64,000 nucleotides of DNA from Paenarthrobacter ilicis (GCF_016907545.1 NZ_JAFBCD010000001.1:2108001-2172000), one strand, 5' to 3'; shown: positions 1-9,370, counted from the stretch's first letter. Program-made: numbers and translations. The notes: generated by a model not told the origin, from the sequence alone.

Positions 1-1
1 C

Positions 2-1684
2 GGCAAGTTCACCAAGAAGGAGATGCACGATCTCCTGTACCGGGAGCCCACCAAAATCAAGGTTGAGGGTATCAACCTGACGTACGAAGGGGTGATCCCC
101 AAGATCCAGAAGTCCATGCTCAGCAAGGACGTGGATGCCCTGCAGCCCCACATCCGCGCGTTCGTGGAGCGGGCCATCACCTTTACGACATGTCCCGAAT
201 GCGATGGCACCCGGCTCAGTCCCGAGGCCAGGTCCTCCAAGATCAACGGGAAGAGTATTGCTGACGTCTGCTCCATGCAGATCAGTGATCTCGCAGCCTG
301 GATACGTACGCTGGATGAGCCCTCTGTGGCTCCCTTGCTCACGGGTCTCCAGCACCTGCTGGATTCCTTTGCGGACATCGGCCTGGGGTACCTTTCCCTG
401 GACCGCCCCGCCGGCACGTTGTCCGGGGGAGAGGCCCAGCGGACCAAAATGATCCGCCACCTGGGCTCGTCCCTGACGGATATCACGTATGTCTTTGATG
501 AGCCCACCATAGGGCTCCACCCGCATGACATCGAGCGGATGAACCAACTCCTGCTCCAATTGCGGGACAAGGGAAACACTGTCCTGGTGGTGGAACACAA
601 ACCCGAAACCATAGCCATCGCCGATCACGTGGTGGATCTCGGACCAGCCGCAGGCAGCGGCGGAGGGTCAGTCTGCTTTGAAGGCGACGTTGAAGGTTTG
701 CGGGGGAGCAGCACCACCACCGGCCGCCATATGGATGACCGTGCCTCCATCAAGGCGAGCGTGCGTCCGGCCAACGGAAAGCTGAAGATCAGGGGCGCCT
801 CCACGAACAATTTGAAAAATGTGGACGTCGACATCCCGCTGGGCGTTCTGTGTGTCCTGACCGGCGTGGCTGGTTCAGGCAAGAGTTCACTGATCCATGG
901 CTCGGCGGCCAAACGCGAGGGCGTCCTGGTGATAGACCAGGGAGCCATCCGTGGTTCCCGGCGAAGCAATCCGGCGACGTATACGGGTTTGCTGGAGCCG
1001 GTCCGAAAGGCTTTCGGCAAAGCCAACGGTGTCAAGCCGGCCCTGTTCAGTTCCAACTCGGAAGGCGCCTGCCCAACTTGTAACGGCGCAGGCGTGATCT
1101 ACACCGATCTGGGCGTCATGGCCACGGTGGAGTCCACGTGCGAGGAATGCGATGGAAAGCGCTTTCAAGCGGCCGTCCTTGAATACAGGCTCGGTGGCAG
1201 CAATATTGCAGAAGTGCTTGCAATGTCTGTGGACGAAGCTGGAAAGTTCTTCAGTGAAGGAGACGCAAAGACTCCCGCTGCACACAAAGTCCTCACCAGG
1301 CTTGCTGACGTTGGGCTCGGATACCTGACCCTCGGACAGCCGCTCACCACGTTGTCCGGCGGTGAACGCCAACGCCTGAAGCTTGCCACGCAGATGTCCG
1401 AAAAGGGCGACATCTACATCCTGGACGAGCCAACCACTGGACTCCACCTGGCCGATGTCCAGAACCTGCTGGGAATGCTTGACCGGCTTGTCGACTCAGG
1501 GAAATCGGTCATTGTGATCGAACACCACCAGGCTGTGATGGCACACGCTGACTGGATCATTGACCTGGGTCCGGGCGCAGGTCACGACGGCGGCGCAATA
1601 GTTTTCGACGGAACTCCCGCTGATCTTGTGGCAGGGAAAGCCACGCTCACGGGTAAACACTTGGCAGCTTACGTAGGTGCTTGA
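2..1684 (+). CDS. UvrA-like ABC ATPase, 5'-truncated
   Basis: The reading frame is open to the left edge of the window, so the N-terminus is missing. The ATG at 23 is internal: the codons before it (GKFTKKE) continue the same protein. The 560 visible residues hold an ABC signature [11 protein letters not shown] followed by Walker [14 protein letters not shown] second ATPase half follows, with Walker [10 protein letters not shown], a CxxC...CxxC zinc module (CPTCNG...CEECDG), signature [12 protein letters not shown] and Walker [11 protein letters not shown]. This is the UvrA architecture. The short spacing and lone zinc module look more like the UvrA-like class (UvrA2 or drug-resistance associated) than canonical UvrA, but the missing part prevents certainty. 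It converges on the sigma-factor gene. Confidence 0.85.
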   Translation, partial: GKFTKKEMHDLLYREPTKIKVEGINLTYEGVIPKIQKSMLSKDVDALQPHIRAFVERAITFTTCPECDGTRLSPEARSSKINGKSIADVCSMQISDLAAWIRTLDEPSVAPLLTGLQHLLDSFADIGLGYLSLDRPAGTLSGGEAQRTKMIRHLGSSLTDITYVFDEPTIGLHPHDIERMNQLLLQLRDKGNTVLVVEHKPETIAIADHVVDLGPAAGSGGGSVCFEGDVEGLRGSSTTTGRHMDDRASIKASVRPANGKLKIRGASTNNLKNVDVDIPLGVLCVLTGVAGSGKSSLIHGSAAKREGVLVIDQGAIRGSRRSNPATYTGLLEPVRKAFGKANGVKPALFSSNSEGACPTCNGAGVIYTDLGVMATVESTCEECDGKRFQAAVLEYRLGGSNIAEVLAMSVDEAGKFFSEGDAKTPAAHKVLTRLADVGLGYLTLGQPLTTLSGGERQRLKLATQMSEKGDIYILDEPTTGLHLADVQNLLGMLDRLVDSGKSVIVIEHHQAVMAHADWIIDLGPGAGHDGGAIVFDGTPADLVAGKATLTGKHLAAYVGA

Positions 1685-1785
1685 AATCCTGCTGGATCAA
1701 CCACTTTCGGGACCCTGTCCATAACGCCGATAATCTACATTATGTAAAGTAATGCGAAAGCGGAGGTCCCCCGAAGCGTGGGAAG

Positions 1786-2568
1786 CTACGCCGTAGCGCT
1801 TCTGCCGGGCATCACTGACTGCAGTTCCCTCAGCTCCACCAACGCTTCCGTGCAGCGCGTGCAAGCAGCCAAGTGCTGATCCACGCGCGCCTTGGCAGCT
1901 TGGCGGACAGCATTTCTGACGAACTTTCCCAAGTATTTGGAGATGTCGGTGCATGCGCCACTTATTGGCGGCGGGACATGTTCCTGCAGATATGCCTGGC
2001 GAAGGCCCTCGCGGGCTCTGATCAACAACGATGACACCCCATTGGGAGTCAACTCCATCACCCGCGCCGTAGCCGCAGGCTTCAAGCCCTCAACTTCCAC
2101 GCACCACAAGACAGCCCTCCACCGCAGTGGCAGGGCCTGAAAGGCTTTCATCAAGACCGTTGATTCCAGGGCCATTATTCCTTGGTCGTCATCCAGGATC
2201 AGCGCATCCATCGCGCTGCCGTAACCGAGTATGGGGGCACGCCGGCTCTTGACGTTGCGTCGATAGGCAAGCCGCCGCACTGCTGTTGTGAGATACGCCT
2301 GAAAGGAATCACGTGGTCCGTGTCCTGCCACCAGAGAGTCCAGAACAGAGGCGAAGGCGTCCGCGACAACGTCGTCGGCGTCACTGCGGTTGTCGCACTC
2401 GGCGCGAGCAACATAGCCGGCCAAAGCACGGTGCCTCTGATAAAGCCGGCTGAAGGCCGCAAGATCCCCCGATCGAACAGCATCCACCAGATCCGGGTCT
2501 GTTTCGGATTCCTGGGATTGGACGCCTGTTGTGGTGACGGGCTCCTGAATCAGGGCGATACCGGACAT
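1786..2568 (-). CDS. ECF-type sigma factor with fused C-terminal zinc-finger (anti-sigma-like) domain
   Basis: 260 aa. Residues about 25-90 form sigma region 2 (DLVDAVRSGDLAAFSRLYQRH, then DADDVVADAFASVL). Residues about 130-185 form region 4 with a helix-turn-helix (GLKPAATARVMELTPNGVSS). The C-terminal ~60 residues carry an HxxxCxxC motif (HLAACTRC) typical of zf-HC2 anti-sigma domains, so sensor and sigma factor may be one polypeptide. I chose the ATG at 2568 because AGAGG lies just upstream on this strand; the frame is open 53 codons further but that part resembles no sigma N-terminus. It is divergent from the Lrp-type regulator with 95 bp between them. No separate anti-sigma gene is adjacent. 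The regulon is unknown. Confidence 0.85.
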   Translation of the reverse strand: MSGIALIQEPVTTTGVQSQESETDPDLVDAVRSGDLAAFSRLYQRHRALAGYVARAECDNRSDADDVVADAFASVLDSLVAGHGPRDSFQAYLTTAVRRLAYRRNVKSRRAPILGYGSAMDALILDDDQGIMALESTVLMKAFQALPLRWRAVLWCVEVEGLKPAATARVMELTPNGVSSLLIRAREGLRQAYLQEHVPPPISGACTDISKYLGKFVRNAVRQAAKARVDQHLAACTRCTEALVELRELQSVMPGRSATA

Positions 2569-2663
2569 GTCGGCCTCTCGTTGGAAGGGGTGAGCCCTCA
2601 ACATAGGCAACTGGTGGTTGAATACTCTCAAAATGCAGGCTTTCTCCGGAAAGAGCACCAACC

Positions 2664-3647
2664 ATGCAGGATTACGAATTCGACGAGCGGGATCTCCGGC
2701 TCCTCCATGCTTTGCAAATTCGCCCACGAGCGACGTGGGCGGCGTTGGCGCCGGTGGTGGGCGCGGACGCAGTCACACTTGCCCGACGCTGGAGTGCCCT
2801 TCAGGCCGCGGGACTGGCATGGATCACCACCTACACCGGACCAGGCACCAAGTATGCCGGGGCCCTGATGGAGATCGCCTGCTCCCCCGCCAGTATTGCA
2901 ACGGCCACGGAGGAGCTCGCCAACGATCCGGAAGTCTTGTCGGTGGACCAAACAGCGGGCGCGCGGGACCTCATAGTCACCCTGCTGTGCCGCGACGACG
3001 CGGATCTTGGCCGGTATGTGTTGGATAGGATTCCTGCCATTGCCGGGATCACAAGCTCCCGGACCCACCGCGGCATCAAGTTGCTGGCCGATGCCCAGCA
3101 ATGGCGCCTCAGGTCACTTCTGGAACGGGAAATCCAGCAGCTGGAAGCAGCACTCCCCCAGCCGGCGTCCGCCCGTCGAGGCATCCCGTCCGAGACGGAA
3201 AGCAAGGTTGCCGCCATCCTCAGATCAGATCCGAGGGCTTCAGTCTCCCGCATTTCCGAGGAAGCAACGATCAGCCCCACCCGGGCCAGGGAGTCGCTTG
3301 CCACCATTTTGGCGGAAAAACGGCTTATCGTCCGCACCGAAGTGGCCCGCCTCTATACCCCCTGGCCGATCGCTGTCTGGTACTTCCTGAGGGTGCCCGT
3401 CACTCAAGTTGAAGCGGTCGCCGGTCGGTTGGTGGGCCTACAGGAAGTACGTTTGGTCACCACCACAGCTGGTCACTATTCGATCCTCATGCTGGTCTGG
3501 CTGCGCCGCGTCGAAGACATGACCCTGCTGGAGCGGCAATTGGGCGAACGACTCCCCTTCGCCGAGATCATGGACCGTTCCATCGTGTGGCGGACGCCAA
3601 AACACATGGGAAAGAGGCTGACGCCCGATGGCCGGCTGCTTATGTGA
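2664..3647 (+). CDS. Double-length Lrp/AsnC-family transcriptional regulator
   Basis: 327 aa, about twice the usual Lrp size. The first half has an AsnC-type winged helix (ERDLRLLHALQIRPRATWAAL..., residues 5-60) and a ligand-binding (RAM-like) domain (about 65-145). The second half repeats the plan: a helix-turn-helix around 180-235 (ESKVAAILRSDPRASVSRIS) and a ligand domain from about 240. Family members bind DNA as oligomers and respond to amino acids or similar small effectors. An SD-like GGAAAGAG (2648-2655) precedes the ATG and sits inside a small inverted repeat (CTTTC...GAAAG, 2640-2653), a possible autoregulatory site. It ends 6 bp before the convergent VOC gene. Confidence 0.85.
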   Translation: MQDYEFDERDLRLLHALQIRPRATWAALAPVVGADAVTLARRWSALQAAGLAWITTYTGPGTKYAGALMEIACSPASIATATEELANDPEVLSVDQTAGARDLIVTLLCRDDADLGRYVLDRIPAIAGITSSRTHRGIKLLADAQQWRLRSLLEREIQQLEAALPQPASARRGIPSETESKVAAILRSDPRASVSRISEEATISPTRARESLATILAEKRLIVRTEVARLYTPWPIAVWYFLRVPVTQVEAVAGRLVGLQEVRLVTTTAGHYSILMLVWLRRVEDMTLLERQLGERLPFAEIMDRSIVWRTPKHMGKRLTPDGRLLM

Positions 3648-3653
3648 GCCTGC

Positions 3654-4076
3654 TCAGCCCTGTCCACCGGCGATATTGACCAGCCAGGCAATACCGAACT
3701 TGTCGACGCACATGCCAAAGGCATCACCCCAAGGTGCAGTCTCCAGCGGCACGGTGACCGAACCGCCGTCGACCAGTTTGTCCCAATAGCCCCGAAGCTC
3801 GGCGTCATCCGTCGCCTCGCCGCTGAGCGAGACCGACACGTTGTCCCCCGGGTTGTATTCCATGCCCTCCGGCGTATCGGCGGCCATGAGCGTCAGTCCT
3901 CCGGCGGTGGTCAGCATCGCATGCATCACCTTGTTGGCCTCGGCGGGATTCTCGCTGGCTTGATAGTCGGCAAAGGTGCTGATGGTGAGTTCACCGCCAA
4001 ATACCGATTCATAGAAGGTGATGGCATCACGGGCGTTATCCCTGAACGAGATGTAGGGATTGAGTCGAATGGTCAT
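3654..4076 (-). CDS. VOC-fold (PhnB/glyoxalase-like) protein
   Basis: 140 aa. The N-terminus (LNPYISFRDNARDAITFYESVFGGEL) and the tail (PWGDAFGMCVDKFGIAWLVN) are the signature of PhnB-like vicinal-oxygen-chelate proteins, small beta-alpha-beta-beta-beta metal-site folds. Members bind or modify small molecules; the substrate cannot be read from sequence. The ATG overlaps the stop of the upstream VOC gene by 4 bp (ATGA), so the two are translationally coupled and may form a heterodimer. It ends 6 bp from the convergent regulator gene. Confidence 0.88.
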   Translation of the reverse strand: MTIRLNPYISFRDNARDAITFYESVFGGELTISTFADYQASENPAEANKVMHAMLTTAGGLTLMAADTPEGMEYNPGDNVSVSLSGEATDDAELRGYWDKLVDGGSVTVPLETAPWGDAFGMCVDKFGIAWLVNIAGGQG

Positions 4077-4570
4077 TCTCCTGGTCCTTTCACTTGCTGC
4101 TGATTCCCGGTGACCTGGTCACTGTTGTACGCGGCGCGCAAGGCGTTGATGTCGAGCTTCCGCATTTTCATCATTGCCGCCATGGCCCGCTGGGATCCTT
4201 CGGGATCCGGACCACCCAGGAACTCCCCCATCCCCTGCGGCACAACCTGCCACGAGAGGCCGAACTTATCCTTCAGCCAACCGCACTGGCTTTCCTGCCC
4301 TCCCTCCAGCAGGGCATCCCAGTAGCGGTCCACCTCTTCCTGGGTTTCACAGTTCACCACCATGGAGACGGCCTCATTGAAACTGAAGGCCGGGCCACCA
4401 TTAAGGCCCATGAAGTGCCTGCCCTCAATGTCGAACTCAACGGTCAATGGCACGCCGCCCGGACCTGGCATCGTTTGTCCCATCGACGAGTTGTCGAAAA
4501 TGCCCGTGTAGAACAAGGCGGCTTCCTCAGCCTGCCCGTCAAACCACAAACACGTGGATATTTTTTGCAC
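4073..4570 (-). CDS. VOC-fold protein, 3-demethylubiquinone methyltransferase-like
   Basis: 165 aa. It begins VQKISTCLWFDGQAEEAALFYTGIF and contains GLNGGPAFSFNEAVSMVVNC and KDKFGLSWQVVP, hallmarks of the PhnB-like VOC subgroup often mis-annotated as 3-demethylubiquinone-9 methyltransferase. I chose the GTG at 4570 because a strong SD (GAGGGAGAG) lies just upstream and because the family consensus begins there; the ATG 21 codons earlier adds unrelated sequence. It is the first gene of a two-gene VOC operon coupled through ATGA. It is probably a soluble resistance or detoxification-type protein, but the ligand is unknown. Confidence 0.87.
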   Translation of the reverse strand: MQKISTCLWFDGQAEEAALFYTGIFDNSSMGQTMPGPGGVPLTVEFDIEGRHFMGLNGGPAFSFNEAVSMVVNCETQEEVDRYWDALLEGGQESQCGWLKDKFGLSWQVVPQGMGEFLGGPDPEGSQRAMAAMMKMRKLDINALRAAYNSDQVTGNQQQVKGPGE

Positions 4571-4661
4571 TGGCTCTCCCTCACGGTTAGCGGGACGTTC
4601 CCCATCCGAGGCTAGTACGGTGAGTTTTCTCACACAATGCCCGGCTCTGCACCCGCCCGGC

Positions 4662-4667
4662 TACTGT
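4662..4667 (+). promoter_or_regulatory. Candidate -10 hexamer, leaderless start of DUF3054 gene
   Basis: TACTGT fits TAnnnT. It is followed by six bases and then the ATG at 4674, placing transcription start at or next to the start codon. No convincing SD is present. Confidence 0.45.
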
Positions 4668-4673
4668 CGAAGC

Positions 4674-5063
4674 ATGCTTTTCACTTCCAAACACTGGATT
4701 GCTGCTGCCGCGGCGGACTTTCTCCTGATTCTTCTCTTTGCGGCCATTGGCCGGGATGCACACTCACGAGGGGACATCATCACCGGGGTGTTTTCCACAG
4801 CATGGCCCTTCCTCGCCGGCGCAGGAGTGGCGTGGCTGGCCCTTCGGCTGTGGCGCTTCCCACTTGGTCTTTTGCCGGCCGGAGTTGGCGTTTGGATTGG
4901 GGCAGTCCTCCTCGGAATGATCCTCCGGAGCATCACTGGGCAGACCGTGGTCCCGGCATTCGTCGTGGTTGCAACCATCAGCCTCGGACTGTTCCTGGTG
5001 GGCTACCGGGGCCTAATACTTCTGATCAGGCGCTGGTCCGCCTCGCGGAATGGACGCAATTGA
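4674..5063 (+). CDS. DUF3054 family membrane protein
   Basis: 129 aa with about four hydrophobic helices (HWIAAAAADFLLILLFAAIG; WPFLAGAGVAWLALRLW; GVGVWIGAVLLGMILR; AFVVVATISLGLFLVGY). The motifs AAIGRDAHS and TAWPFLAGA match actinobacterial DUF3054 proteins, whose function is unknown. The frame is open further upstream, but MLFTSKHW is the family N-terminus and a TAnnnT hexamer sits 6 nt before it, arguing for a leaderless start. It is divergent from the VOC operon (103 bp) and stands as a single gene. Confidence 0.85.
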   Translation: MLFTSKHWIAAAAADFLLILLFAAIGRDAHSRGDIITGVFSTAWPFLAGAGVAWLALRLWRFPLGLLPAGVGVWIGAVLLGMILRSITGQTVVPAFVVVATISLGLFLVGYRGLILLIRRWSASRNGRN

Positions 5064-5165
5064 GCGCAGAGAAGCAGCTGAGCCCTTGACCAGCCACCAC
5101 CACACGTCGTGGCCGATGCACTAGGCTGAAAGTAGTTTGTGATGATGCTTTCGGAAAGGCCGCCT

Positions 5166-5444
5166 GTGATCACCGCTTTTGTCCTGATCAAGACCGATGC
5201 TTCCCGCATTCCGGAAACCGCGGAACAGATTTCCGCCATCCAGGGAATCAGCGAGGTTTACTCGGTCACCGGCGAGTGGGACCTGATCGCGGTAGCACGC
5301 GTCTCCAAGCACGACGAGCTCGCGGACGTCATTGCCGACAAGCTGTCCAAGGTTGCTTCAGTGGTCCACACGACAACCCACATTGCGTTCCGCGCTTACT
5401 CGCAACACGACCTGGACGCCGCTTTCGCCCTCGGCTTCGAGTAG
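5166..5444 (+). CDS. Stand-alone Lrp/AsnC ligand-binding (RAM) domain protein
   Basis: 92 aa. VITAFVLIKTDASRIPETAEQI...GISEVYSVTGEWDLIAVARV is a complete AsnC-type ligand-binding domain without any helix-turn-helix. Such single-domain proteins oligomerise and are thought to bind amino acids or act on full-length Lrp proteins. The GTG at 5166 is preceded by GGAAAGG (5154-5160) at good spacing and gives the conserved N-terminus; the upstream ATGs at 5139-5147 add nine unconserved residues. It converges on trpD with a 36-bp gap. Confidence 0.85.
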   Translation: MITAFVLIKTDASRIPETAEQISAIQGISEVYSVTGEWDLIAVARVSKHDELADVIADKLSKVASVVHTTTHIAFRAYSQHDLDAAFALGFE

Positions 5445-5480
5445 GAAGGCAACGGCTGCCAGCCGGCGGCCGTAGCGGAA

Positions 5481-6539
5481 TCAGGACTGGCTCAGCGCCG
5501 TCCACTTGGCAAGGACTGCCGCTGCCCTGCCGGAATCCACGGACTCTGCTGCCCGCTGGTATGCGGCCTGCATGCGTTCCACCAATGAACCTTCCGCGGT
5601 GAGATCGGCCGACACCAGCCCAGCCGCTGCATTGAGAAGAACAGCGTCCCGGACGGGACCCGTTTTACCGTCAAGAATTTGCCGGACCACCTCTGCGTTG
5701 GCGCTGGCGTCCCCTCCACGAAGATCGCCCACGGTGGAAGGACCAATACCAAGAACGCTGGGCGAAAATACCTGTTCCGTCACAGCTCCGTTCCGGAACT
5801 CCCACACTGTTGACGGGCCCGTAGGGGTCAGTTCATCCAAACCGTCATCACCCCGGAAGACCAATCCACGGCTTCCCCGCCGTGCCAGCACTCCCGCCAC
5901 CAGGGGCGCCATGCGCTTGTTGGCAACACCTACGGCGGAAGCCTGGACATGAGCCGGGTTGGTCATGGGACCCAGGAAGTTGAACGCTGTGGGTACGGCC
6001 AACTCACGCCGCGGAACCGCCGTGTGGCGGAACGAAGGGTGGAATACCTGGGCAAAGCAAAAGGTGATTCCCGCCTCTTCGGCGTTCCGGGCAACGTGGT
6101 CGATGGACAGGTCCAAACGCACCCCGAGTGCTTCAAGGACATCCGCGGAACCCGACGTTGATGAAGCGGCCCTGTTGCCGTGCTTCACCACTTTCGCTCC
6201 GGCGCCGGCAGCTACCAACGCGGCCATGGTGGAGATATTCACCGTGTTGAGGCGATCACCGCCCGTTCCAACAATGTCCAGCTTTTCACCGGAAATGCTG
6301 ATGGGGTTGGCATGCTGGACCATTGCAGCTACCAGTCCGGCCAGCTCCTCCACCGTCTCCCCCTTGGCGCGCAAGGCAACCAGGAAGCCGGCAATCTGGG
6401 CTGGAGTCGCTTCTCCGGACATGATGGTGTTCATGGCCCACTCGGTATTGTCCACGGACAGGTCATCGCCATTGATCAATGCTGAGATGAGGCCGGGCCA
6501 GGTGTTGCTGGCTGCTTTGGCCGTTGCCGGAGAAGTCAC
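5481..6539 (-). CDS. trpD: Anthranilate phosphoribosyltransferase
   Basis: 352 aa. TrpD transfers phosphoribose from PRPP to anthranilate, the second committed step of tryptophan synthesis. Diagnostic motifs are visible: [14 protein letters not shown] (PRPP loop), [25 protein letters not shown] anthranilate site and [13 protein letters not shown]. The N-terminal helical domain and C-terminal alpha/beta domain are full length. It is an orphan trp gene divergent from ctaE, an arrangement known from other actinobacteria such as mycobacteria. The GTG start has no SD, but TAGCAT lies exactly 6 nt upstream, suggesting a leaderless mRNA. Confidence 0.96.
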   Translation of the reverse strand: MTSPATAKAASNTWPGLISALINGDDLSVDNTEWAMNTIMSGEATPAQIAGFLVALRAKGETVEELAGLVAAMVQHANPISISGEKLDIVGTGGDRLNTVNISTMAALVAAGAGAKVVKHGNRAASSTSGSADVLEALGVRLDLSIDHVARNAEEAGITFCFAQVFHPSFRHTAVPRRELAVPTAFNFLGPMTNPAHVQASAVGVANKRMAPLVAGVLARRGSRGLVFRGDDGLDELTPTGPSTVWEFRNGAVTEQVFSPSVLGIGPSTVGDLRGGDASANAEVVRQILDGKTGPVRDAVLLNAAAGLVSADLTAEGSLVERMQAAYQRAAESVDSGRAAAVLAKWTALSQS

Positions 6540-6545
6540 CCACTG

Positions 6546-6551
6546 ATGCTA
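6546..6551 (-). promoter_or_regulatory. Candidate -10 hexamer, leaderless trpD
   Basis: On the minus strand TAGCAT is followed by CAGTGG and then the GTG start of trpD. A TTGGTC at 6571-6576 could be a -35 with a long 19-bp spacer. Confidence 0.45.
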
Positions 6552-6651
6552 TCCACCCCGCCGCGCTGATGACCAATGTGAACAGGGTCGGGAACTTTTC
6601 CGCGCGATTTCGCGTCTTTGTAGAAAAAGTCTCCCGAATCGGTGGTTTGCA

Positions 6652-6681
6652 TTGGGAACTCTGGACTTTTACAGACATAAT
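6652..6681 (+). promoter_or_regulatory. Candidate promoter of ctaE, leaderless
   Basis: TTGGGA (6652-6657), an 18-bp spacer, and CATAAT (6676-6681) end 6 nt before the GTG at 6688. Transcription would start at the start codon. The first base of the -10 deviates from TAnnnT. Confidence 0.45.
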
Positions 6682-6687
6682 GTCCTT

Positions 6688-7326
6688 GTGACATCTGCGA
6701 CCCATGCCCCCAGTACCCCGGCGCACCCGACGCTGAACCGCCCCAACCTGGTTTCTGTTGGAACCGTAGTTTGGCTGTCCAGTGAGTTGATGTTCTTCGC
6801 CGGTCTTTTTGCCATGTACTTCACCCTGCGCTCCACATCAGGATTGATGTGGGCCGAGGAGACGGCCAAGCTCAACTTCCCGTTTGCGCTCGTCAACACC
6901 ATCGTCCTTGTGGCAAGTTCTTTCACTTGCCAGATGGGCGTCTTCGCTGCCGAGCGGCTTGAACCGCGCCGCACAGGCCGGCTCCTGCAATTCACCCGCT
7001 GGGGCATGACCGAATGGTTTGTCCTCACCTTCATCATGGGTGCGTTCTTCGTTGCCGGCCAGACCACGGAATACGCCATGCTCGTCTCCGAGCACGTGTC
7101 CTTGTCGTCCAACGCCTACGGCTCAGCCTTCTACATGACCACGGGCTTCCACGGCCTTCACGTCATCGGTGGTCTGATCGCGTTCCTCTTCATCATCGGC
7201 CGCGCATTCGCTGCCAAGAAGTTCGGACACTTTGAGGCGACGTCGGCGATTGTCACGTCTTACTACTGGCACTTCGTGGACGTTGTGTGGATCGGCCTCT
7301 TCCTGGTCATCTACGTCCTGAAGTGA
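6688..7326 (+). CDS. ctaE: Cytochrome c oxidase subunit III
   Basis: 212 aa with five membrane helices. [22 protein letters not shown] at the start and [21 protein letters not shown] plus [18 protein letters not shown] at the end are subunit III signatures, including the conserved HxLHV and WHFVD segments. It is part of the aa3 oxidase in the cytoplasmic membrane that reduces oxygen using electrons from the bcc complex. The GTG at 6688 ([11 protein letters not shown]) is preferred over the upstream ATG at 6652, which lies inside the likely promoter. It is the first gene of ctaE-qcrCAB, divergent from trpD. Confidence 0.94.
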   Translation: MTSATHAPSTPAHPTLNRPNLVSVGTVVWLSSELMFFAGLFAMYFTLRSTSGLMWAEETAKLNFPFALVNTIVLVASSFTCQMGVFAAERLEPRRTGRLLQFTRWGMTEWFVLTFIMGAFFVAGQTTEYAMLVSEHVSLSSNAYGSAFYMTTGFHGLHVIGGLIAFLFIIGRAFAAKKFGHFEATSAIVTSYYWHFVDVVWIGLFLVIYVLK

Positions 7327-7333
7327 CCCAGCA

Positions 7334-7361
7334 TTGACTCTTTTTCTACAAGAGGCAGAAT
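7334..7361 (+). promoter_or_regulatory. Candidate internal promoter before qcrC
   Basis: TTGACT (7334-7339), 16-bp spacer and CAGAAT (7356-7361) lie in the 87-bp gap between ctaE and qcrC. A hairpin CGGCTC-tcg-GAGCCG (7371-7385) follows in the leader before the SD AAGGA at 7401. Confidence 0.35.
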
Positions 7362-7413
7362 TTATAGAAGCGGCTCTCGGAGCCGACGCAGGATCGAAAA
7401 AAGGAACCACCAC

Positions 7414-8202
7414 GTGAAGGCACTCTCGCAGAAGCGACGTCACCCACTGGCAGCCATTGCGCTGCTGTTGATGGGGCTCCTCCTCACTGGTGGGCTCTAC
7501 GCCGTTGCCACAACCGTCAACCAGGCCAAGGCCGACACCACCAGCTACAGCGCCAGTGATGTTGAAGAGGGCGGCAAGCTGTTTGCCGCCAACTGCGCCA
7601 CCTGCCATGGAATGGGTGCAAGCGGAACCAACGACGGACCCTCGCTGGTCGGCGTAGGTGCTGCTGCTGTTGATTTCCAGGTTGGTACCGGCCGTATGCC
7701 CATGCAGATGAGCGGCCCCCAAGCCCAGAAGAAGCCAGCCCAGTTCAATGAAGAGCAGACCAAGCAGCTCTCCGCCTACGTTGCATCACTCGGCGCAGGT
7801 CCTGCCATTCCCGAGGAAAGCCTCCTCGACGGCAAGGGAGACGCAGCCAAGGGTGGCGAACTCTTCCGCGTGAACTGCGCCATGTGCCACAACGCCGCTG
7901 CTGCCGGCGGTGCATTGACCCGCGGCAAGTTCGCTCCGGGACTGGCTGGCGTCAGCGCAGACCACATCTACGAGGCCATGGTCACCGGCCCCCAGAACAT
8001 GCCGGTCTTCAACGATTCAAACATCACTCCTGAAGACAAGCGCGACATCATCACCTTCCTGAAGACCATCGAGGCCAACGGCTCTCCAGGTGGTGCTGAG
8101 CTCGGATCCCTGGGTCCGGTATCGGAAGGTCTGTTCGTGTGGGTGGCTGGCTTGGGTGTCATCATCGCCTTCACCATCTGGCTGACGTCACGTACGTCCT
8201 AG
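7414..8202 (+). CDS. qcrC: Menaquinol:cytochrome c reductase diheme cytochrome c subunit
   Basis: 262 aa. A membrane anchor or signal segment (PLAAIALLLMGLLLTGGLYAV) is followed by two c-type heme motifs, CATCH and CAMCH, in tandem cytochrome c domains. A C-terminal helix (LFVWVAGLGVIIAFTIWL) follows. In actinobacteria this diheme QcrC replaces both cytochrome c1 and a soluble cytochrome c and wires the bcc complex directly to the aa3 oxidase. The GTG start has an AAGGA SD at 7401-7405. It sits between ctaE and qcrA. Confidence 0.95.
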   Translation: MKALSQKRRHPLAAIALLLMGLLLTGGLYAVATTVNQAKADTTSYSASDVEEGGKLFAANCATCHGMGASGTNDGPSLVGVGAAAVDFQVGTGRMPMQMSGPQAQKKPAQFNEEQTKQLSAYVASLGAGPAIPEESLLDGKGDAAKGGELFRVNCAMCHNAAAAGGALTRGKFAPGLAGVSADHIYEAMVTGPQNMPVFNDSNITPEDKRDIITFLKTIEANGSPGGAELGSLGPVSEGLFVWVAGLGVIIAFTIWLTSRTS

Positions 8203-8299
8203 CCGCAGGCTTGAAAAAACTTCTGCTGCACAGTCAGCAGTTTGAAACTGATAACAACTCGACCCCGGTCGAGACAACGAGAGAAGGATGAGGCGAATT

Positions 8300-9370
8300 A
8301 TGGGCAACCATAGTGACGGCAGTCCGAACACCTCGGGCACCGTAGCTAAGGCTGGTCAGAATGAGGTGGAGAAGTTCCAGGATCCTGGACTTCCTCCGCA
8401 CCGTTTGCGCCTGGCTGACACGGACCCGGTAGCCGCAAAGCGCGCCGAGCGTCAGGTAGCCATTCTGTTTGGCACCTCCGTCATTGGTACTTTGGTCTTC
8501 CTGGTGGCGTACTTTGCCATTGATTTGGGCGGCGACACCAGCATTGCGACCATTCGTACCCAGAATCTCCTTCTGGGTCTCGGCACGGCATTCGCCATGC
8601 TGGGCATCGGAACGGGCATCGTGCACTGGGCCAAGGCCTTGATGCCGGACCACGAGGTCTCGGAAGAGCGCCACGCAATCCGCACCGAGGAAGACCGCCA
8701 AGCAGCTGTCCGGATCGTGGATGACATTGTTGAAGAGACGGGTATCAAGCGCCGTCCCCTCATCCGGAACACCCTGCTCGGAGCTGTAGCTTTGGCTCCC
8801 CTCCCGGCACTCGCAATCTTCGGAGACCTGGGCCCCCGCCCGGACAAGGCACTGGCACATACCATGTGGGCTCCGGAAGGTGACAAACTCAAGCGACTCA
8901 CCCGCGACCCCGATGGCACCCCCATCAAGGCATCGGATGTCACCATCGGCTCGGCATTCCACGTCATCCCCGAGGGCTTGAACGAACTGCATGAAGGAAA
9001 ACTGAACGAAAAGGCCAAGGCCGTGGTTCTCCTCATGCGCCTGGACCCGAACTCCCTTAACCCTTCAGAGGGCCGGGAAAACTGGAGCTACAACGGAATC
9101 GTTGCATACTCCAAGATCTGCACGCACGTTGGTTGCCCGGTTGCTCTCTATGAGCAGCAGACGCACCACCTCCTGTGCCCCTGCCACCAGTCCACGTTCG
9201 ACCTCACGCAGGAATGCAAGGTCATCTTTGGACCGGCCAGCCGTCCGCTCCCCCAGCTGCCCATCGCAGTGGACGCAGAAGGCTACCTCGTCGCCACCAG
9301 CGACTTCAGAGAACCTGTAGGACCGAGTTACTGGGAGCGTGACGAGCATGAGCGTTTCATCAACAGCTGA
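8300..9370 (+). CDS. qcrA: Menaquinol:cytochrome c reductase Rieske iron-sulfur subunit
   Basis: 356 aa. The C-terminal Rieske domain shows the two cluster-binding boxes CTHVGC and CPCHQS, holding a 2Fe-2S cluster that accepts electrons from menaquinol. The N-terminal half has three hydrophobic helices (ILFGTSVIGTLVFLVAYFAI; LLLGLGTAFAMLGIGTGIV; ALAPLPALAIFG), as in actinobacterial QcrA. I prefer the ATG at 8300 with GATGAGG 6 nt upstream; the ATG at 8288 is four codons earlier and overlaps that SD. The 3' end overlaps the start of qcrB. Confidence 0.93.
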   Translation: MGNHSDGSPNTSGTVAKAGQNEVEKFQDPGLPPHRLRLADTDPVAAKRAERQVAILFGTSVIGTLVFLVAYFAIDLGGDTSIATIRTQNLLLGLGTAFAMLGIGTGIVHWAKALMPDHEVSEERHAIRTEEDRQAAVRIVDDIVEETGIKRRPLIRNTLLGAVALAPLPALAIFGDLGPRPDKALAHTMWAPEGDKLKRLTRDPDGTPIKASDVTIGSAFHVIPEGLNELHEGKLNEKAKAVVLLMRLDPNSLNPSEGRENWSYNGIVAYSKICTHVGCPVALYEQQTHHLLCPCHQSTFDLTQECKVIFGPASRPLPQLPIAVDAEGYLVATSDFREPVGPSYWERDEHERFINS

